64,000 nt of DNA from Heligmosomoides polygyrus polygyrus (Eukaryota > Nematoda > Chromadorea > Rhabditida > Heligmosomidae). The translations under genes and the position numbers were made by a program. Below, piece by piece: positions 32,233-43,666 of the stretch. Each line of letters starts with the position of its first letter. Within the stretch, counting starts at the first letter, position 1. The stretch covers positions 85,929,960 to 85,993,959 of the forward strand of contig OX377206.1 of the NCBI GenBank assembly GCA_947396885.1, read 5' to 3'. The notes under the pieces are model-generated. The model had not been told where the DNA came from. It saw only the letters and a program-made list of their open reading frames with translations, and searched no databases.

Positions 32233-34199
32233 CTGGAAAAACTGGGTCAGTAGTGCTCTGCTTGTAGGACGAGAATTTGGATCACGCTTGGCCTTCTGAG
32301 TAGAGCACTGCTTCTAGCACCCGTACAGATGGGTAGAAACTATATCGCTCAACTCCCGGCCTTAGCAAATCATCTTTTCATGATGTTTTCGTCGTAAGTT
32401 CACAAACAGATTGTCGGCGTCTGATGACCCAAATCACAAATCCCGACGGTAAGAAGGAAAAGCCAAGAAAAAACAACGGAAATCGTGAGAAAAGCCACAA
32501 TAGTAAAGAAGTATAGAAAGTATGGCTCGATCGTATTGCCCATAAAAGCGTTCGTTTCGAAACCAGCGTTATGGTGGCAAAAAATCGAGAACAAGAGCAC
32601 TATTTCAATGAGAGCTGTGTTCAATTCAGAAAGCGTTTTGACGATGATCGTGTTGCCTTTTACCAACTGACGTTCTCATTTTAATCCACAAAATTCGAAA
32701 TAAGCACGTCATTCGAGATCTCCAGTCGGTCATTTTTGAATAAATATAAATTCGCAAAACTCTGTGGACTCAGAAATAAGGGACAACATTCAGATGGTAA
32801 AAACAGCAACGATGTCAGTTGATCGGAAAATGAGGAAGTAACTGTCATTCATTAAAGGACATTGAATAGAAAAATATTAGACAAAAATAGGATACAAAGA
32901 AAAATAGAAAACTGTATACAAACAAGAAATGTATTTGTAAAATGCCCAATTCTCGCAATACCTCAAACCAGTTAAACGCTCGGAACTACGATGTCGAGCT
33001 CCTTCTTCTCCTTCAACTTTATTTCATTTCATATTCAAAAGTCAAGACCGACGCTTCGGCAACTTTTTTTGTAGCTCACAAGTTCGCTCAGATTTCAGAG
33101 CTCAATAGCAGACAAAATGGATGATATTCTACCCCAAAGTACCAAGGACAATCCTACTTATCTCCTAGGTAAGGAAGAGATTCACAACTGGTTAAGGAAG
33201 ATCACAGTAGATGCAGAGGAAAAAAGAATAATTAAGAAAGAAACCTTTTGGAGAAATTGTATAATCTACTATTATATGACTGACTTTAGCTATAGCAAAC
33301 AACTGGTCACTATTTAGAGGTTGCTGTTTATCCGAGGCGGCTGAATTTTTGAAGCGTTGTCCTGGTCGACCATTACTGGAATATTAACCGAAACTTTAGC
33401 CAGGTTAACAACCAAGTGAGTACCGCTCAATCAAGAATAAAATGGGAGCAATAGACATAACGTACTAGAGCAAGTGTGTCTGAAGATAAGCTAAACATTA
33501 CAACGAATGTTACAAGACGACTTGTCACCCTTAATAAACTAGAAGTGAGTGGATAAGTCAAGAAGCAACGTTGTCAACGATGAGCTTGTGCTAAGCAAGA
33601 TGAGAAGCAGTACGGAGATGCTGATCAGGATGAAAGTGCTGCAGTACAGGGAACAGGTATCAAAAAGTGTGCTGTTGTGATGATCGTTGTGAAAATAGGC
33701 TGTGAAAGCATTGTATTATAGACCACGAATTGACTTAGAAGGCCTCAAAAGACCAGAAGTCTTACTACGCACGAAGCGGGGAAAGCTCTTCAGAACCATG
33801 TGATCCGGCTCAGCTGGTAAGTGCACGCTTTTAGGTGTGTCGAAGCACTTGTTTGTTAGTCGCGAATTGTGCTAGCTGCTTTTTGAACGCTCTATGAGAC
33901 GATAGGACTTCTTGATGTGGAACATGAATTCTGTAACTGCACCATATCGCATCACATTTATTCTCAAGATTTACCAACACCTTCAAGAGTTGGTTCTAGG
34001 ATAGCTGCCTCTGAAGGGGTGCTTATCCAATTTAACACGCTTTCTAGCACTAATCTCTAGAGCCGACGACAAAAAAGTCCGAAATCGGTGTTGGCTGTCC
34101 GCGTCCGAACTTCAGCAACACGAATGGCAGGAACGAAGGCAAATTGTGGCCGCTGGTCTTCAGCTACATCCAAGCGACTGGAGCGGGGGTCAGAAGGAG
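32233..34199. other. Upstream of the first recognised pag-3 exon; no gene seen
   Basis: Likely upstream or intronic DNA of pag-3. A hydrophobic minus-strand frame (32666-32400) and a plus frame (33117-33317) lack domains and splice sites. Confidence 0.4.
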
Positions 34200-34600
34200 G
34201 CTGATCAGCCTAGCGGTAGGTCAGAAGCAGATCGTCTAGAGAAGCGACGAGAGCATCAGCTAGGAGGTAGACCACCACCCCCAGCCTCCCTTCAGGGTTG
34301 ATATGCGCCGGAAGCAGTGGCGGAACGGGACGACGATGTGATTGGTTGGCGCGGTCGGCGGTGCTGGCGCCGCCGCCAACTCTCCTCCTCTCCTCCTCTC
34401 CGACTCGTCTCGCCTCGCTCGTGCTCATGCTCGTCGCAAGAGGGGGAGGGAGCATGAAGCTGGCTGCTCGCGCTGCTTGCTCGCTCGCTCGTCCATCCCC
34501 CATCAGTCCGTCACTTTTGCACACATTTAAATTAAACCGCGCACATCCCGCTGGCTGCGCATATTGCTCGGCTGGTTCACGCTTCGTGCATCATTGAATA
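34200..34600. promoter_or_regulatory. GC-rich, CT-tracted region, possible 5' region of pag-3
   Basis: The region is unusually GC-rich for its surroundings, with CTCCTC runs, an ATTGG (inverted CCAAT) at about 34340 and an AT-rich TTTAAATTAAA at about 34526. It lies 2 kb upstream of the first candidate pag-3 exon. On the minus strand it also holds an open frame (34524-34210) beginning in a Ser/Arg/Glu-rich stretch, without a recognisable domain or donor. It could be a promoter, a 5' exon or a simple low-complexity patch. Confidence 0.2.
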
Positions 34601-34679
34601 GTTCGGCCCTGAGTGTGGATGAATCGTCGCTCATCAAACAGCAACGATATCGACTTGCCTTTGGAGCACAGCGCACACA

Positions 34680-34800
34680 TTTACTTATTTATTTATTTTG
34701 TATATGGATAACCATGTAGAGGCCACACAAAGCAAAAGAACATGTGCTAAAGCCAAGGTAAGCAGGAAAAAGACAAGCAACAAGGATCTACCTAGTAAGG
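34680..34800 (-). mobile_element. Probable LINE 3' tail, minus strand
   Basis: The minus strand reads into ...CATATACAAAATAAATAAATAAGTAAATG at 34680-34703, the same form of tail as at 45.1 and 49.3 kb. The body upstream is not recognisable. Confidence 0.25.
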
Positions 34801-34844
34801 AGAAAAGCTACTAAGCTGCATCCTAAACAAAAGCAGAACACTTA

Positions 34845-35345
34845 TTAAGCGAAAAGTGATACAAAATCAGTTGAGCACAAAAGAACGCATCAAAAGTTGG
34901 CTTTTTGAAGAATAGCAATAGCAAAGAACAGTTATGTGTCAAAGAATTGTGTCAAAATTAATACGAAATCAGCTGATCACAAAGGATTAAGGAAGAGCTT
35001 GCTTTTTAAAGATTTGCAAAAAACAACTCAGGATCGTAGATTGAAGAAAAAACGAAAACGATTTATGATCAATCATTGAAACGCAAGCAGTTGTATGGAC
35101 TGCACAGCTCAATAAGATGGATTATTGTGTGGATGAAAGATGAATGTCTCTAAAGAACATCTATTGTGCCAAAAGTGATACGAAATCAGTTGAGCACAAA
35201 AAATACAGCAAAAGTTGGCTTTTTGAAGATTAGCAACGGCAAAAAACATTTATTGTGCCTAAAGTGATACAAAATCAGTTGAGCACAGAAGATAACAGAA
35301 AAAACTTGATTTTTATAGAGTGGCAAAAAGCGATCTCTTCCATAA
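34845..35345. repeat. Tandem repeat with units of about 105 bp
   Basis: AAGTGATACAAAATCAGTTG occurs at about 34854, in altered form at 34958, and again at 35170 and 35264, each followed by agcacaaaag-like and gttggctttttgaagatt text. About four units with one diverged spacer. Next to a LINE tail. Confidence 0.65.
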
Positions 35346-35539
35346 ATTGCGTGAAAAGTGTTTTTTAGGCTACTCAGTAGTTTACTCTTTGAAAAAGGTA
35401 CTCCATCAAAATATCGTTTATTCTTTTTTAACTAGTTTGTAGTTAAGTTCCCAAATGTCATTTCTGTTTAAGAAAGTTTCTGACGTGTAGTTGAACGTCT
35501 TCGACAAAGAATTGAGAAACTATGCAGGATGTTCATCAC

Positions 35540-35615
35540 GAATTCACTTTCCTTTGTGATGTGCCATGCATTCTTCTTCTATGGCATGTCGTAGAGGTCA
35601 TATGAAGGCGCACTT
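35540..35615 (-). mobile_element. SINE-A 3' end fragment
   Basis: Plus-strand text gtgatgtgccatgcattctt and ctatggcatgtcgtagaggt matches the tail region in reverse. Lies 90 bp from the mariner at 35.7 kb. Confidence 0.55.
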
Positions 35616-35703
35616 ATTTGTCTATTAACTTATTTATTGTTGATGAACGCACGGCAATTGCGTTTAAAAAGCTACTTGAATCCTTGCAAGTAATACCAAA
35701 TCT

Positions 35704-36763
35704 TAGGTTGCCCGGAAAGTTCTTAGCGTTTTGAGTGCTTCATTTTGAACGACCACAACTTTCTCAAATCTTATCGGATTTAATCGAAATAAACACCGTT
35801 CCAATCAGCACACTTTTGCCAACGGGACACCTGTCGACTTATTAAATCAGCGAAAAAATTAGGTGCTCGAGATTCGACAAAATCCATGAAAGTTTTTTTG
35901 GCTTGGTCCTGATTGGTAAAGGTTTTACCAGCGAGAAAGTTCCGAAAGTGTTTGAAAAAAATGTTAGTCGGTTGGTGAGAGGTCTGGAGAATATGGCGGG
36001 TGAGGCAGAGCTTCAGCCCTTAATCCGTTCAATTTTCGAATACTGATAGTGAAAGGTGTGGGCGGGCGCTATCGTGCAAAAGAATTGGGCGGCCTCTTCT
36101 GTTCACCAATGCTGGCTGAAGTTGAAGCAATTTTCGGTGCATTTCGTCGATTTCCTTAGAGCAGGACTCTGCTGCGATTTTATGGTCTGGTGCCAAAAAG
36201 TTGTATGGATCGCACCAGCCGCCGAGCCACCACACAGTGACCATTACCTTTTTTGATGGAGGTCCGCCTTTGGAAAACGCCAAGGGAGTTCGTCGGCGCC
36301 CAACCACTGTCCGGGGTACGTTTCCTGTTACCAAGGAGAATTCACTTTTCATCACAAGTGATGACTCGATCCAAAAACGCGTCAGGTTTGTTGCGTAAAA
36401 GTAGGGAAGAACAAATCTCGAAACTCGACAATTTCTGCCGCTCACTCAACTCGTGGGGCACCCACTTTTCGAGCTTCTTCACCTTCCCAAGGCGTTTCAA
36501 AGCATCCGCAACAGCAGTTTTATTGGCGTTTAGCTCTTCCGCGATCCTGCGAACCGTTTGGGATGGTTCAGCTCCCACCAATTCCTACAACTCTTCGTCC
36601 AGGATTGCTCTAGGTCGGCCGCTACGAGGGTCATCGTCGAGGCGGAAATCTCCGGTCCGAAATTTACTGAACCATAAATGCGCAATGAAAGTTGATTTTC
36701 GCTTAATAATAGAAAATTGAAAAACAGTAACACAAAACGCAGAGAACTTTCCAGGCAACCTTA
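35704..36763 (-). pseudogene. mariner transposase pseudogene, full-length element
   Basis: The ends are TAGGTTGCCCGGAAAGTTCT (left) and TAAGGTTGCCTGGAAAGTTC (right, other strand), an imperfect terminal inverted repeat at a TA site. The minus strand carries an N-terminal part (SGRPRAILDEEL-like), PSQTVRRIAEELNANKTAVA (helix-turn-helix), LEKWVPHELSERQK (linker), VITCDEK (first Asp), VMVTVWW, ILLHDSARPH (second Asp) and a frame-damaged PPYSPDLSPT-like third site. At least two frameshifts are present. It is a different mariner lineage from those at 5.8, 9.2 and 16.3 kb. Confidence 0.88.
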
Positions 36764-36989
36764 TAGCTCCTATCCCATAAGTGCATTAAACCTCTTAAGA
36801 GAGAGAACAAAAACGAAAAGACCAACACCAGTGGAAGGGTAAAAACGTCAACAAGCAACTATCGTAAAGAAAAACAAACATACGAATTAAATTGCTAGGA
36901 ATAGCTGAAGGCGCAAATTAACCCTTTCATCTAGGAAACCTCGGAGCTGGTCATTTTATGAACTAACAATTTGAAGGCGCTGAGAGTGT

Positions 36990-37180
36990 GTTTAGGACTA
37001 AACAAAGACTTGGATGGACAAGTCACCGTTTCATCCTCCCCAGGAACGTTTGCTAGCAATTAACCAACCCTCAAAGGATGAAAGGCTTGGTTGGCTTGGC
37101 GGGAAATCCCAACCAAGAACTCGAAATCTGGTGCACACGACAGCGGCACCTCTTACGACTGCGCTACCACGTGCCCCTCT
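36990..37180 (-). mobile_element. SINE-A, 3'-truncated copy
   Basis: Head (gactgcgctaccacgtgccc on the plus strand) and body present; truncated in the ggacaagtcaccgtttcatc block. Confidence 0.75.
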
Positions 37181-37314
37181 TTACGTTTAGGATGCTGAAA
37201 ATTTCCAGGAACACGTGGCATACCTTTGAAACGACAGGATTCAAGAAGGAGACACCAACTAACCTGTTTATTCATATATTACACAGCGTGAATCTATACA
37301 GCGGAACTGCACGT

Positions 37315-37509
37315 GGATCTATCCTAGACGAGAGGAGGCAACCGTACAGTGTCCCTAGCGTTCATTGTTATCCCATGCCACAAAACCCCATCCCTGAATT
37401 TAAATGAAACTCCTCGCATCATGGAACAGCAACTACAGATCTCTTGCAAACTCAAGGAAAAAAATAGAGGCGCAAATCACTATACGTCCCCCCCCCCCTC
37501 CGATAAGGG
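37315..37509. mobile_element. GGATCTATCCTAG-ended MITE, short form
   Basis: Left end GGATCTATCCTAGACGAGAG; right end with a run of ten C before TCCGATAAGG. Interior as in the 29.3 kb copy. Confidence 0.65.
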
Positions 37510-37763
37510 AGTTCCTTGCACGCATAACATGGAAAATATGTAGAACCAAGCTGACGAGATGGTGGTAAGTAAACCATAAATTTAGGAATTACGAAAGGCA
37601 TGTAACTAAATTTAGGCGATCAGGCGTTTGAAGTAGGATACAGTAATACCAACAAGGTTCTCATGTTCTGCGTTTCCTAAGTGATTCTCATATAAGAATG
37701 GATAGGATACGGTAAAACTTCCTTGTGAGAATTTTTAACAACACGATTATGTAGGTCGGAGGT

Positions 37764-37965
37764 CGTGGTAGCTCAGCCGGAGTAGGCGCCGGCTGTCGCT
37801 TGCACTCGACTCCACCATTCCTGGTTCGGATTTCCCGCCCAGGCCAACCAAGCCTTTCATTCCTGCGAGGTCTGTAGTTGGTAACAAACTCGTCTCATGG
37901 AACAATGCGTGCCACCTCCTAAAACTGATTGGTTAATGCAGTCGTTATCCCTTTATATTTTTATG
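37764..37965 (+). mobile_element. SINE-A with internal deletion
   Basis: The head ggtagctcagccggagtagg is closer to a real tRNA A-box (GTAGCTCAGCCGG) than in other copies. About 90 bp between cgtctcatgg and aacaatgcgtgcc are missing. Ends ttatcccttta. Confidence 0.75.
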
Positions 37966-38439
37966 ATTAAATCTGGTGTATACACCTGAACGACGATTAA
38001 AAGAATGTAAATTCCTTTAATTGAAAAGCGCCCGATGAGTGTGGATTCACGTGTTTCCGTTCACGAAATCAAAATCGCCTTTATAATCACTGGAAAGAAC
38101 CCAATCTTTATTCAGACAGGATACCTCCAGCATGTCTTTGTCTTCGGTACAGCTCCAACATCAGCTATCTAACAGTGAAACCAGATTCTTCTGTTACAGA
38201 CAAGTCGTAGATGGGAAAATGGTACACTAACAAAGTTCTCGTGGAGGGAGCAGCAGCGATGAAGCCAACAAGTCGGGCCATTAGTAGGATAGTGCAAGAA
38301 ACATATTCTTTGATCGATTGTCTTTAGGACATGGCATGACGTTGATAGTAATTGGCCAAATGTGCGAGAGACGTTCTTTCATATTCACAAATATTTAATG
38401 TGTTTGCTTAGAAAAAGGGACGGAAAAAATCCGAATGCT

Positions 38440-38560
38440 TTCGGCCCATCCAATTTTCGACGACGTGGCCCATGCGATAACGTCCCTGATCCTCGAACGT
38501 CGACGAAGCACGGAACTCTGGATGCATTCTCGTACTTGAGTGAAACCCTTTCTCCTAGCA
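38440..38560 (-). mobile_element. Short RTE C-terminal fragment
   Basis: The stretch matches about 120 bp of the RTE C-terminal coding region (around 53500-53570 of the complete copy) in reverse orientation, with several differences. Both ends are truncated. Confidence 0.6.
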
Positions 38561-38734
38561 TTCTCCTCTTGAAGTTGATCGCATCGTTTTCTTTTTCGTT
38601 TTTTTTTTTTTTACAAGAGCTCAATATTCGAGCACAATCCTAGAGCTGATCTGAGCCACCACTAGCAAATTAAAGTATTCTATCGTGTTATAGGCTGTGA
38701 ATTGAAAATGTCTCAGCTTTGGACGTCTAGATCC

Positions 38735-38860
38735 ACCGGGGGCAGACATAACTCCAACGCCGCGCGAACCCCTGTGGCGTCGCGCACGGTGCGCTGCGAA
38801 ATTGGACGAGTTGTCGCGGTCCGATGCTTCCGACGGCTAGAAACACTTTCTACAGGGACA
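38735..38860. repeat. Dispersed repeat shared with 42.0 kb
   Basis: gggggcagacataactccaa, cgcacggtgcgctgcgaaat and ttggacgagttgtcgcggtc match 42000-42090 (gtggggcagacacaacttca ...). GC-rich, no coding. Confidence 0.5.
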
Positions 38861-39465
38861 TGCTGCAGCCTTTGCCTCAATTCAACGTTTCTTGGAGATG
38901 ATATATGAAACTGGCTTCAATAGGACGATCAGCAACAGTTTATACCGGAATCCTGGTCATGTGGATGATCTCTAGCGTCAGCATTTGCCATCTACCACTT
39001 CTTCGATCAATTTTTACCCGTGATTATGGTTATGCTACGGAAAAAGATCACGATCACCTATTCTCGGATCAATTGTCCTACTGCAGACTGTTGCCTATCA
39101 CATTCTGTGGGATCTTAAGTTCCTTGCTAGAAACGTGGTCTGGGAGCTTAAACACCGAGAAAATTTCGTGCTCCGCGGCTGACCATGCGTCACCGAGCGC
39201 ACGTCCGCGTTTCCGCGCCGCGACGTCGCGTTGGAGTATTTCCTGAAGTCCTAGGTTAGGTCCCAAGTCGGAATGGCAGCCTGAGGCCGGGTAATCAACG
39301 ACTTACAGCAATTTAACAGCGAAAATTACAGCCGAAATCCCTGATAGCGCGGCTTTTCAAGTAATATGGTGAGCGATAAGCCTCATTATCTGAGTTTTTC
39401 GCTGTGAATTCTCTGTTAAAGTTATGTAAATGAATGATGAATCCGACCACTGGACTGTTTTCTAG

Positions 39466-39632
39466 ATTAAGATGGAAACTCTTGTGCATCTAGCATACTC
39501 TCGAAATCTCTACAGAACTAACAGTCAGAATCCGCTGTCAACAACCTAGGCTGAATACTGGGGCAGTAATGACGCTGAACTCAACAAGATCATTGCCTCA
39601 CGAGCTCTAAGCTCAGCAGTTCATCAGCAAAG
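39466..39632 (+). pseudogene. Candidate exon 1 of an unidentified gene, with in-frame TAG
   Basis: A strong nematode-type acceptor (tgttttctag) precedes 39466 and a GTGAGT donor follows 39632. The frame reads METLVHLAYSRNL..., then TAG, then AEYWGSNDAELNKIIASRAL up to the donor. The text before and after the TAG looks continuous, suggesting a CAG-to-TAG change; alternatively the TAG is itself an acceptor and the exon starts after it. It exits in phase 2. I do not recognise the protein family. Confidence 0.35.
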
Positions 39633-39790
39633 GTGAGTAGATTATGATGCAGTTTCTATTTGAACCGAAAATATTGTCTGAAGAGGCGCCGTTCTATTTG
39701 CAATTTGAACATGGTGGAAAATCCTGTAATAATATTTGAATAACCTAGTACTAATCGACGAAATTGAATTCAACCAGTCGATTAAGCAAG

Positions 39791-39973
39791 TGGAGTGGAC
39801 GTCTCGGATGAATTTCGTCCCACAGCTGCGCCATCCAAGTACCGAAATGCAAAATCTGATATGTTTACCGACACTTCATCGCAATATGACCCTCGTGCAT
39901 ATTTGAGAGCTGACGTACAGCACGCAGTTCTAATGAAGGACATGCCAGAATTGCCTGCTGAGTGGGAGAATTG
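39791..39973 (+). pseudogene. Candidate exon 2 of the same unidentified gene
   Basis: The open stretch reads VDVSDEFRPTAAPSKYRNAK, then SDMFTDTSSQYDPRAYLRAD up to LPAEWEN and donor ATTG|gtaagg. Its composition is protein-like, rich in Asp, Ala and Arg without repeats. The best in-phase acceptor, gcaag before 39791, is weak, and the intron would be 158 nt. No further exon was found downstream. It could be a real gene fragment, a duplicated exon pair or a decayed pseudogene. Confidence 0.35.
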
Positions 39974-40194
39974 GTAAGGGTCTGAGACGACGACAGAATA
40001 AGGAAACGAAGAGATCAGCAGTGAAACACCATGAACGACACTTCAGTTCCTCACGAAAGTGAATAACTGCTTGGATTTCTGCTCTTCTAAGCAACGTGTA
40101 TGATATTGTATATTTATTCAAGGCATAGACAAATGTCGAATGTCCAGAAGGCAAGAAATCATTGAAGAACACTCCATAAACTGATTAGCATGTA

Positions 40195-40455
40195 GTATAG
40201 CTCCCGAAATTTTTTCGAATATTCGAATGGTTTCGAATGCTCACAAATTTTGAATAATCGAATTTGAATATATTGGAGAACTGCAGTTTTTTGAGTATTC
40301 GAATTTGAATACATTCAGAAACGCGACTTTCTGAATATACTAGTTCGCATACATTCGAAAAACGCGATTTCTTGAATATCCGAGTTCCAGAATTCAAATT
40401 CGAGTGAAAATCATTCGAATACCTATTCGAATAGGTCATTCGAGCACAATTACAG
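40195..40455. mobile_element. TATTCGAATA element, copy 1
   Basis: About 260 bp built from TATTCGAATA palindromes and TTCGAAAAACGC. Ends TAGCTCCCGAAATTTTTTCG and, on the other strand, AATTGTGCTCGAATGACC. No coding. The same layout occurs at 47.65 and 61.28 kb. Confidence 0.7.
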
Positions 40456-41008
40456 TAAGTAGACATTAGCCGTGTAAACGACGTAGCACAAACAACACAC
40501 TTTATAGCATTCCTTGATATCTTTTAGCGTTCCACACGTCTTCTATAGATCTGAGCAGAGAACCTCAGTTGATATTCGCACTTGGCCAAAAAATGCCATT
40601 AGTTGAGTGCCACTTAAAATAGTTTAGAATATATGTAGCTACACAAATTACAATGAGAAGCACTTCGTCATGAGCGTTCTGGTGGTGAAGCTGTTCTGAA
40701 TGTTTCTGAGAAGGTCTAATATAAAAAACATATAAAAAATGTTTATTTGTTTATGCCAACCTTAGTTAGATATCTCGACATTACATCATGCTTCGCTCGA
40801 TTGTTGTTTGGTTTTATTTCGATATTTTTTAAACCTTTGCCCTGTGTCTTCTGAAATATTCGGCAAAAATACTTTAATCCAGATGCAGCACCTAGTGTTA
40901 TCCAAGCTGCTCACAATTTGATTGTGTTGGTTTTAAAGCTGGATACTTACTTGATTGTCACGTCTTTCTTGATGTGTTTTTTCTTCAAGGGCGCACCTCG
41001 TGTTCAGT

Positions 41009-41063
41009 AATGAATGAATGAATGAATGAATGAATGAATGAATGAATGAATGAATGAATGAAG
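41009..41063. repeat. (AATG)n microsatellite
   Basis: About 13 uninterrupted AATG units. Produces a false repetitive Ser-His-Ile-Phe open frame on the minus strand. Confidence 0.97.
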
Positions 41064-41210
41064 ACGTCGAAGTTTCGACGGAATTATTGAGGTTCCATAC
41101 CCTTTTAGAAAAATAAGATAGACAAAAATAACAATATGTGGAGAGTATTAGCAAACACAAGAAAGAATGTTTAACTGTTAGTGCTCTTGTTACAGCCGTT
41201 CACCAAGATT

Positions 41211-41753
41211 GGTGCAATCCCAATCGGGGGGGGGGGGGGGGCAGTCCATTACGAATTGTTGATGGTAGCTACGCATTAATACTTACAATATGCAATACAA
41301 CATATGAATGCCTTAACTTACCTGATCCCCTCCCTAGAAAATGTCCGAGCGTTACGCTGAAACATTTAAAAAATTCCATTATGGGACTATGACGGTGCAG
41401 GGAGGGGGGGGGGGTGGGCACTATGCACGGCAGCGGGTTGTGATTCAGAATTATTTGGTTTGGAAAAAAATCGCAACCCCTATGCACTAATCGATTAAGG
41501 TAATAACGTTGCTTTGACGTGTTTTCGTGGTTTTATAGTATTGTGATTGTTCCAGGTTTCTGTTCAATTTAGTGTGTTTTCATTACTCCATCCCCTTGAC
41601 TAGGAAAGCAATATAGGGAGCTGATTTTGGAAAGACAGCATTGGATAATGTAAGCATAATTATATATATTTATATGTTGTGGTGCATGTTGCATTCCTTT
41701 ATAAGTTGAAATGGCCTGCCCTTCCCCCCCCCCCCCCCGATTGGGATTGCACC
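41211..41753. mobile_element. MITE-like element with long G tracts at both ends
   Basis: Ends GGTGCAATCCCAATCGGGGG (16 G) and, on the other strand, GGTGCAATCCCAATCGGGGG (14 G). Another run of about 11 G lies at 41402. 543 bp, no coding. Left flank carries caccaagatt, right flank cttggcag on the other strand. Confidence 0.72.
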
Positions 41754-41867
41754 TGCCAAGATTCACTGAAAGTCGATCTTGGGCAGTTCATCACAAGGAA
41801 ATATGTTCTAACACATTTGTTTAAGCTTCGAGCTGCTGGTAGAGAGGCTATATATTACTTTTACTAC

Positions 41868-41975
41868 AGGATGTTCTGCTGCGATCAAAACTCCTGCGCC
41901 AAGCGGGATTCGATCCTGTACCTTTTGCTATCCGGGCAGCGATGCTACGCCTCCCACCACCGGCGCTGTTCAACC
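41868..41975 (-). mobile_element. SINE-B head and start of body
   Basis: The minus strand reads AGCGCCGGTGGTGGGAGGCG, then a B-box GGATCGAATCCCG and GGCGCAGGAGTTTTGATCGC, matching the 47.1 kb copy. Bordered on the plus side by a repeat (42000-42090) also found at 38.74-38.84 kb. Confidence 0.65.
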
Positions 41976-42120
41976 GAACAGAACATCCGCGAGGGGGGTG
42001 GGGCAGACACAACTTCAACGCCGCAGGATTTCGCGCACGGTGTGCGACAAAATTGGACGAGTTGTCGCGATACGAATGCTTCCGCCAGGGACGGCTATTG
42101 ACGTCATACGCGCGTGGTAG

Positions 42121-42889
42121 CCGCGTCTTGCTACTGGGATCGCTAGAGCGCGAAAGTGTGTTCCGGCGAGGTTGATCGCGTGGAAGAAAGAAGGAGACAT
42201 GAGATGAGGATGGTGTTTCCTGGTAAGGAAGTAGGAGTGGTTGTTAACAAGGAGCGGGTGGAATGAGAATCAATCAAATGAGTGAAGGGGAACAGTCAAG
42301 GATCTGGTGGGGAAAATTCGAAACAAGAAGTTGGAGTTGCGTCCTGGAGCCAACATCTGCGATATCTTCGAGGCCTGTCAGCACTCACTCGTGATGTCGG
42401 TATGAAAGCAAAGCAGAATGAAGTGAGATTTAGGTGTCAACTTCTGCCTCGAGCTCGCGCTCATCGGCGAACATCACCGCTTGTAAGCAGATCTCGAACT
42501 AAGGACATGCGTCGCGAGGCACTTCATAAAGTCCTACCGTAAACCTCTACTGACTTTGAAAGTTAGGCGCACTTGCGCATCATTCTATGCATATGGAAGA
42601 GCCTGGAATTTATTTCAATCAACGTTCCATTTAAAATGCATTCCGTCCAGCGGACGCCTAATCGCCGCAACTGCCGACTAGTAGTCTTCTGAAATTACCA
42701 CTGAAACACTTTCGCGGAATGTCCAGATGCCGTTTCCGAGAGCCAAAAATATTGTATGGGTTATGCTTTGTGAGCCAAACCTCTATAAAACATAGAGCTC
42801 TGGTTTCCAAATGGGTGGAAGTCGGGAATAAATGAAGTTCTTAAGATGTTGAAATCTACATGCTGTTTATGGGTCAAAAATAATCTCGC
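42121..42889. other. No gene seen
   Basis: Unassigned. One plus-strand frame (42282-42542) without recognisable features. Confidence 0.4.
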
Positions 42890-43110
42890 AATATGAATGT
42901 GAATTTGGAAAATACAGTGACTTTCGATGGCCAGTCGATGAACCAGTCAGTGTTTTTCCTCTCAGAAAATTCTAATAGTAATTCACACACAGTGGAGGGA
43001 TGCAGCGCTTAATTGTCCTGGGCGGGATCCGAACCAAGAGCCCTCGATTAGGGGCTCTGCACGCGACAGCTGACGCCATTTCCGGCAGCTCTAACGCGGG
43101 CACCTAACTG
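42890..43110 (-). mobile_element. SINE-A, old diverged copy
   Basis: Head (gcacgcgacagctgacgcc) and body blocks are visible; the tail is lost. The segment gagccctcgattaggggctc around 43040 forms a short palindrome not found in other copies. Confidence 0.7.
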
Positions 43111-43174
43111 TTATACATACATTTGCCTCAAGTGATCTGCTAATGTACTAGTACCTCTCGAGTTGAACCCACAG

Positions 43175-43530
43175 CGTCGCCAGAAGGTGGACATTACGCA
43201 GGCTACCTATCCTGAGGATCAGAGACGCTGTCGCATGGGCCAAGTCGTCGAAAATTAAGTGGGCCGGCCACGTGATGCGTTTCGCACACACCCGCTGGAC
43301 AAGAGCCGTCATCAACTGGATTCCGCAGGATGTCAAGAGAACACCAGGGCGGTCACCATCGCATTGGTGGGACTTCTTCGAGAAGGCCCTGAAGGAACGA
43401 TATGACGCTTTTCGAGTCCCTCGAATGAGGAGGATCTATTGGAGCACTCTGGCACGCGACAAGGAGACACCGCTGACGGCCGCTCGAGCAACTCATTGAT
43501 CAATGGGATGACAGTTGATAAAGGTGAAAC
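43175..43530 (+). pseudogene. RTE 3' fragment
   Basis: Contains the C-terminal coding blocks AVAWAKSSKIKWAGHVMRF, RTPGRSPSHWWDFFEKAL and LRRIYW-type ending, then the end region ggatgacagttgataaaggtg that replaces the usual GTGATACAAG tail. It carries a premature stop and frame damage before 43270. A SINE-A copy begins about 140 bp downstream. Confidence 0.8.
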
Positions 43531-43666
43531 ACATCCTGAATTCCGCTTCCTTGTCTTCATCGAGAATAAGCATACACACAGCCACCTTCTTGCGATAGGC
43601 CGAGAAGAAGGCCTCCAGATAACACTGTGACTCTCCCCGGAAAGCACCGTTAAACCCTAACCATTA

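Noticed and set aside
32400..32666. Hydrophobic minus-strand frame, possible membrane protein
   Set aside because: Hydrophobicity follows from AT-rich sequence; no start context, splice sites or family pattern.
34298..34597. Overlapping Ser/Arg/Leu-rich frames on both strands
   Set aside because: Explained by low-complexity CTC/GAG text; no domain. Kept only as a possible 5' region.
41009..41160. Open frame with repeated Ser-Phe-Ile-His
   Set aside because: Read-through of the (AATG)n microsatellite.
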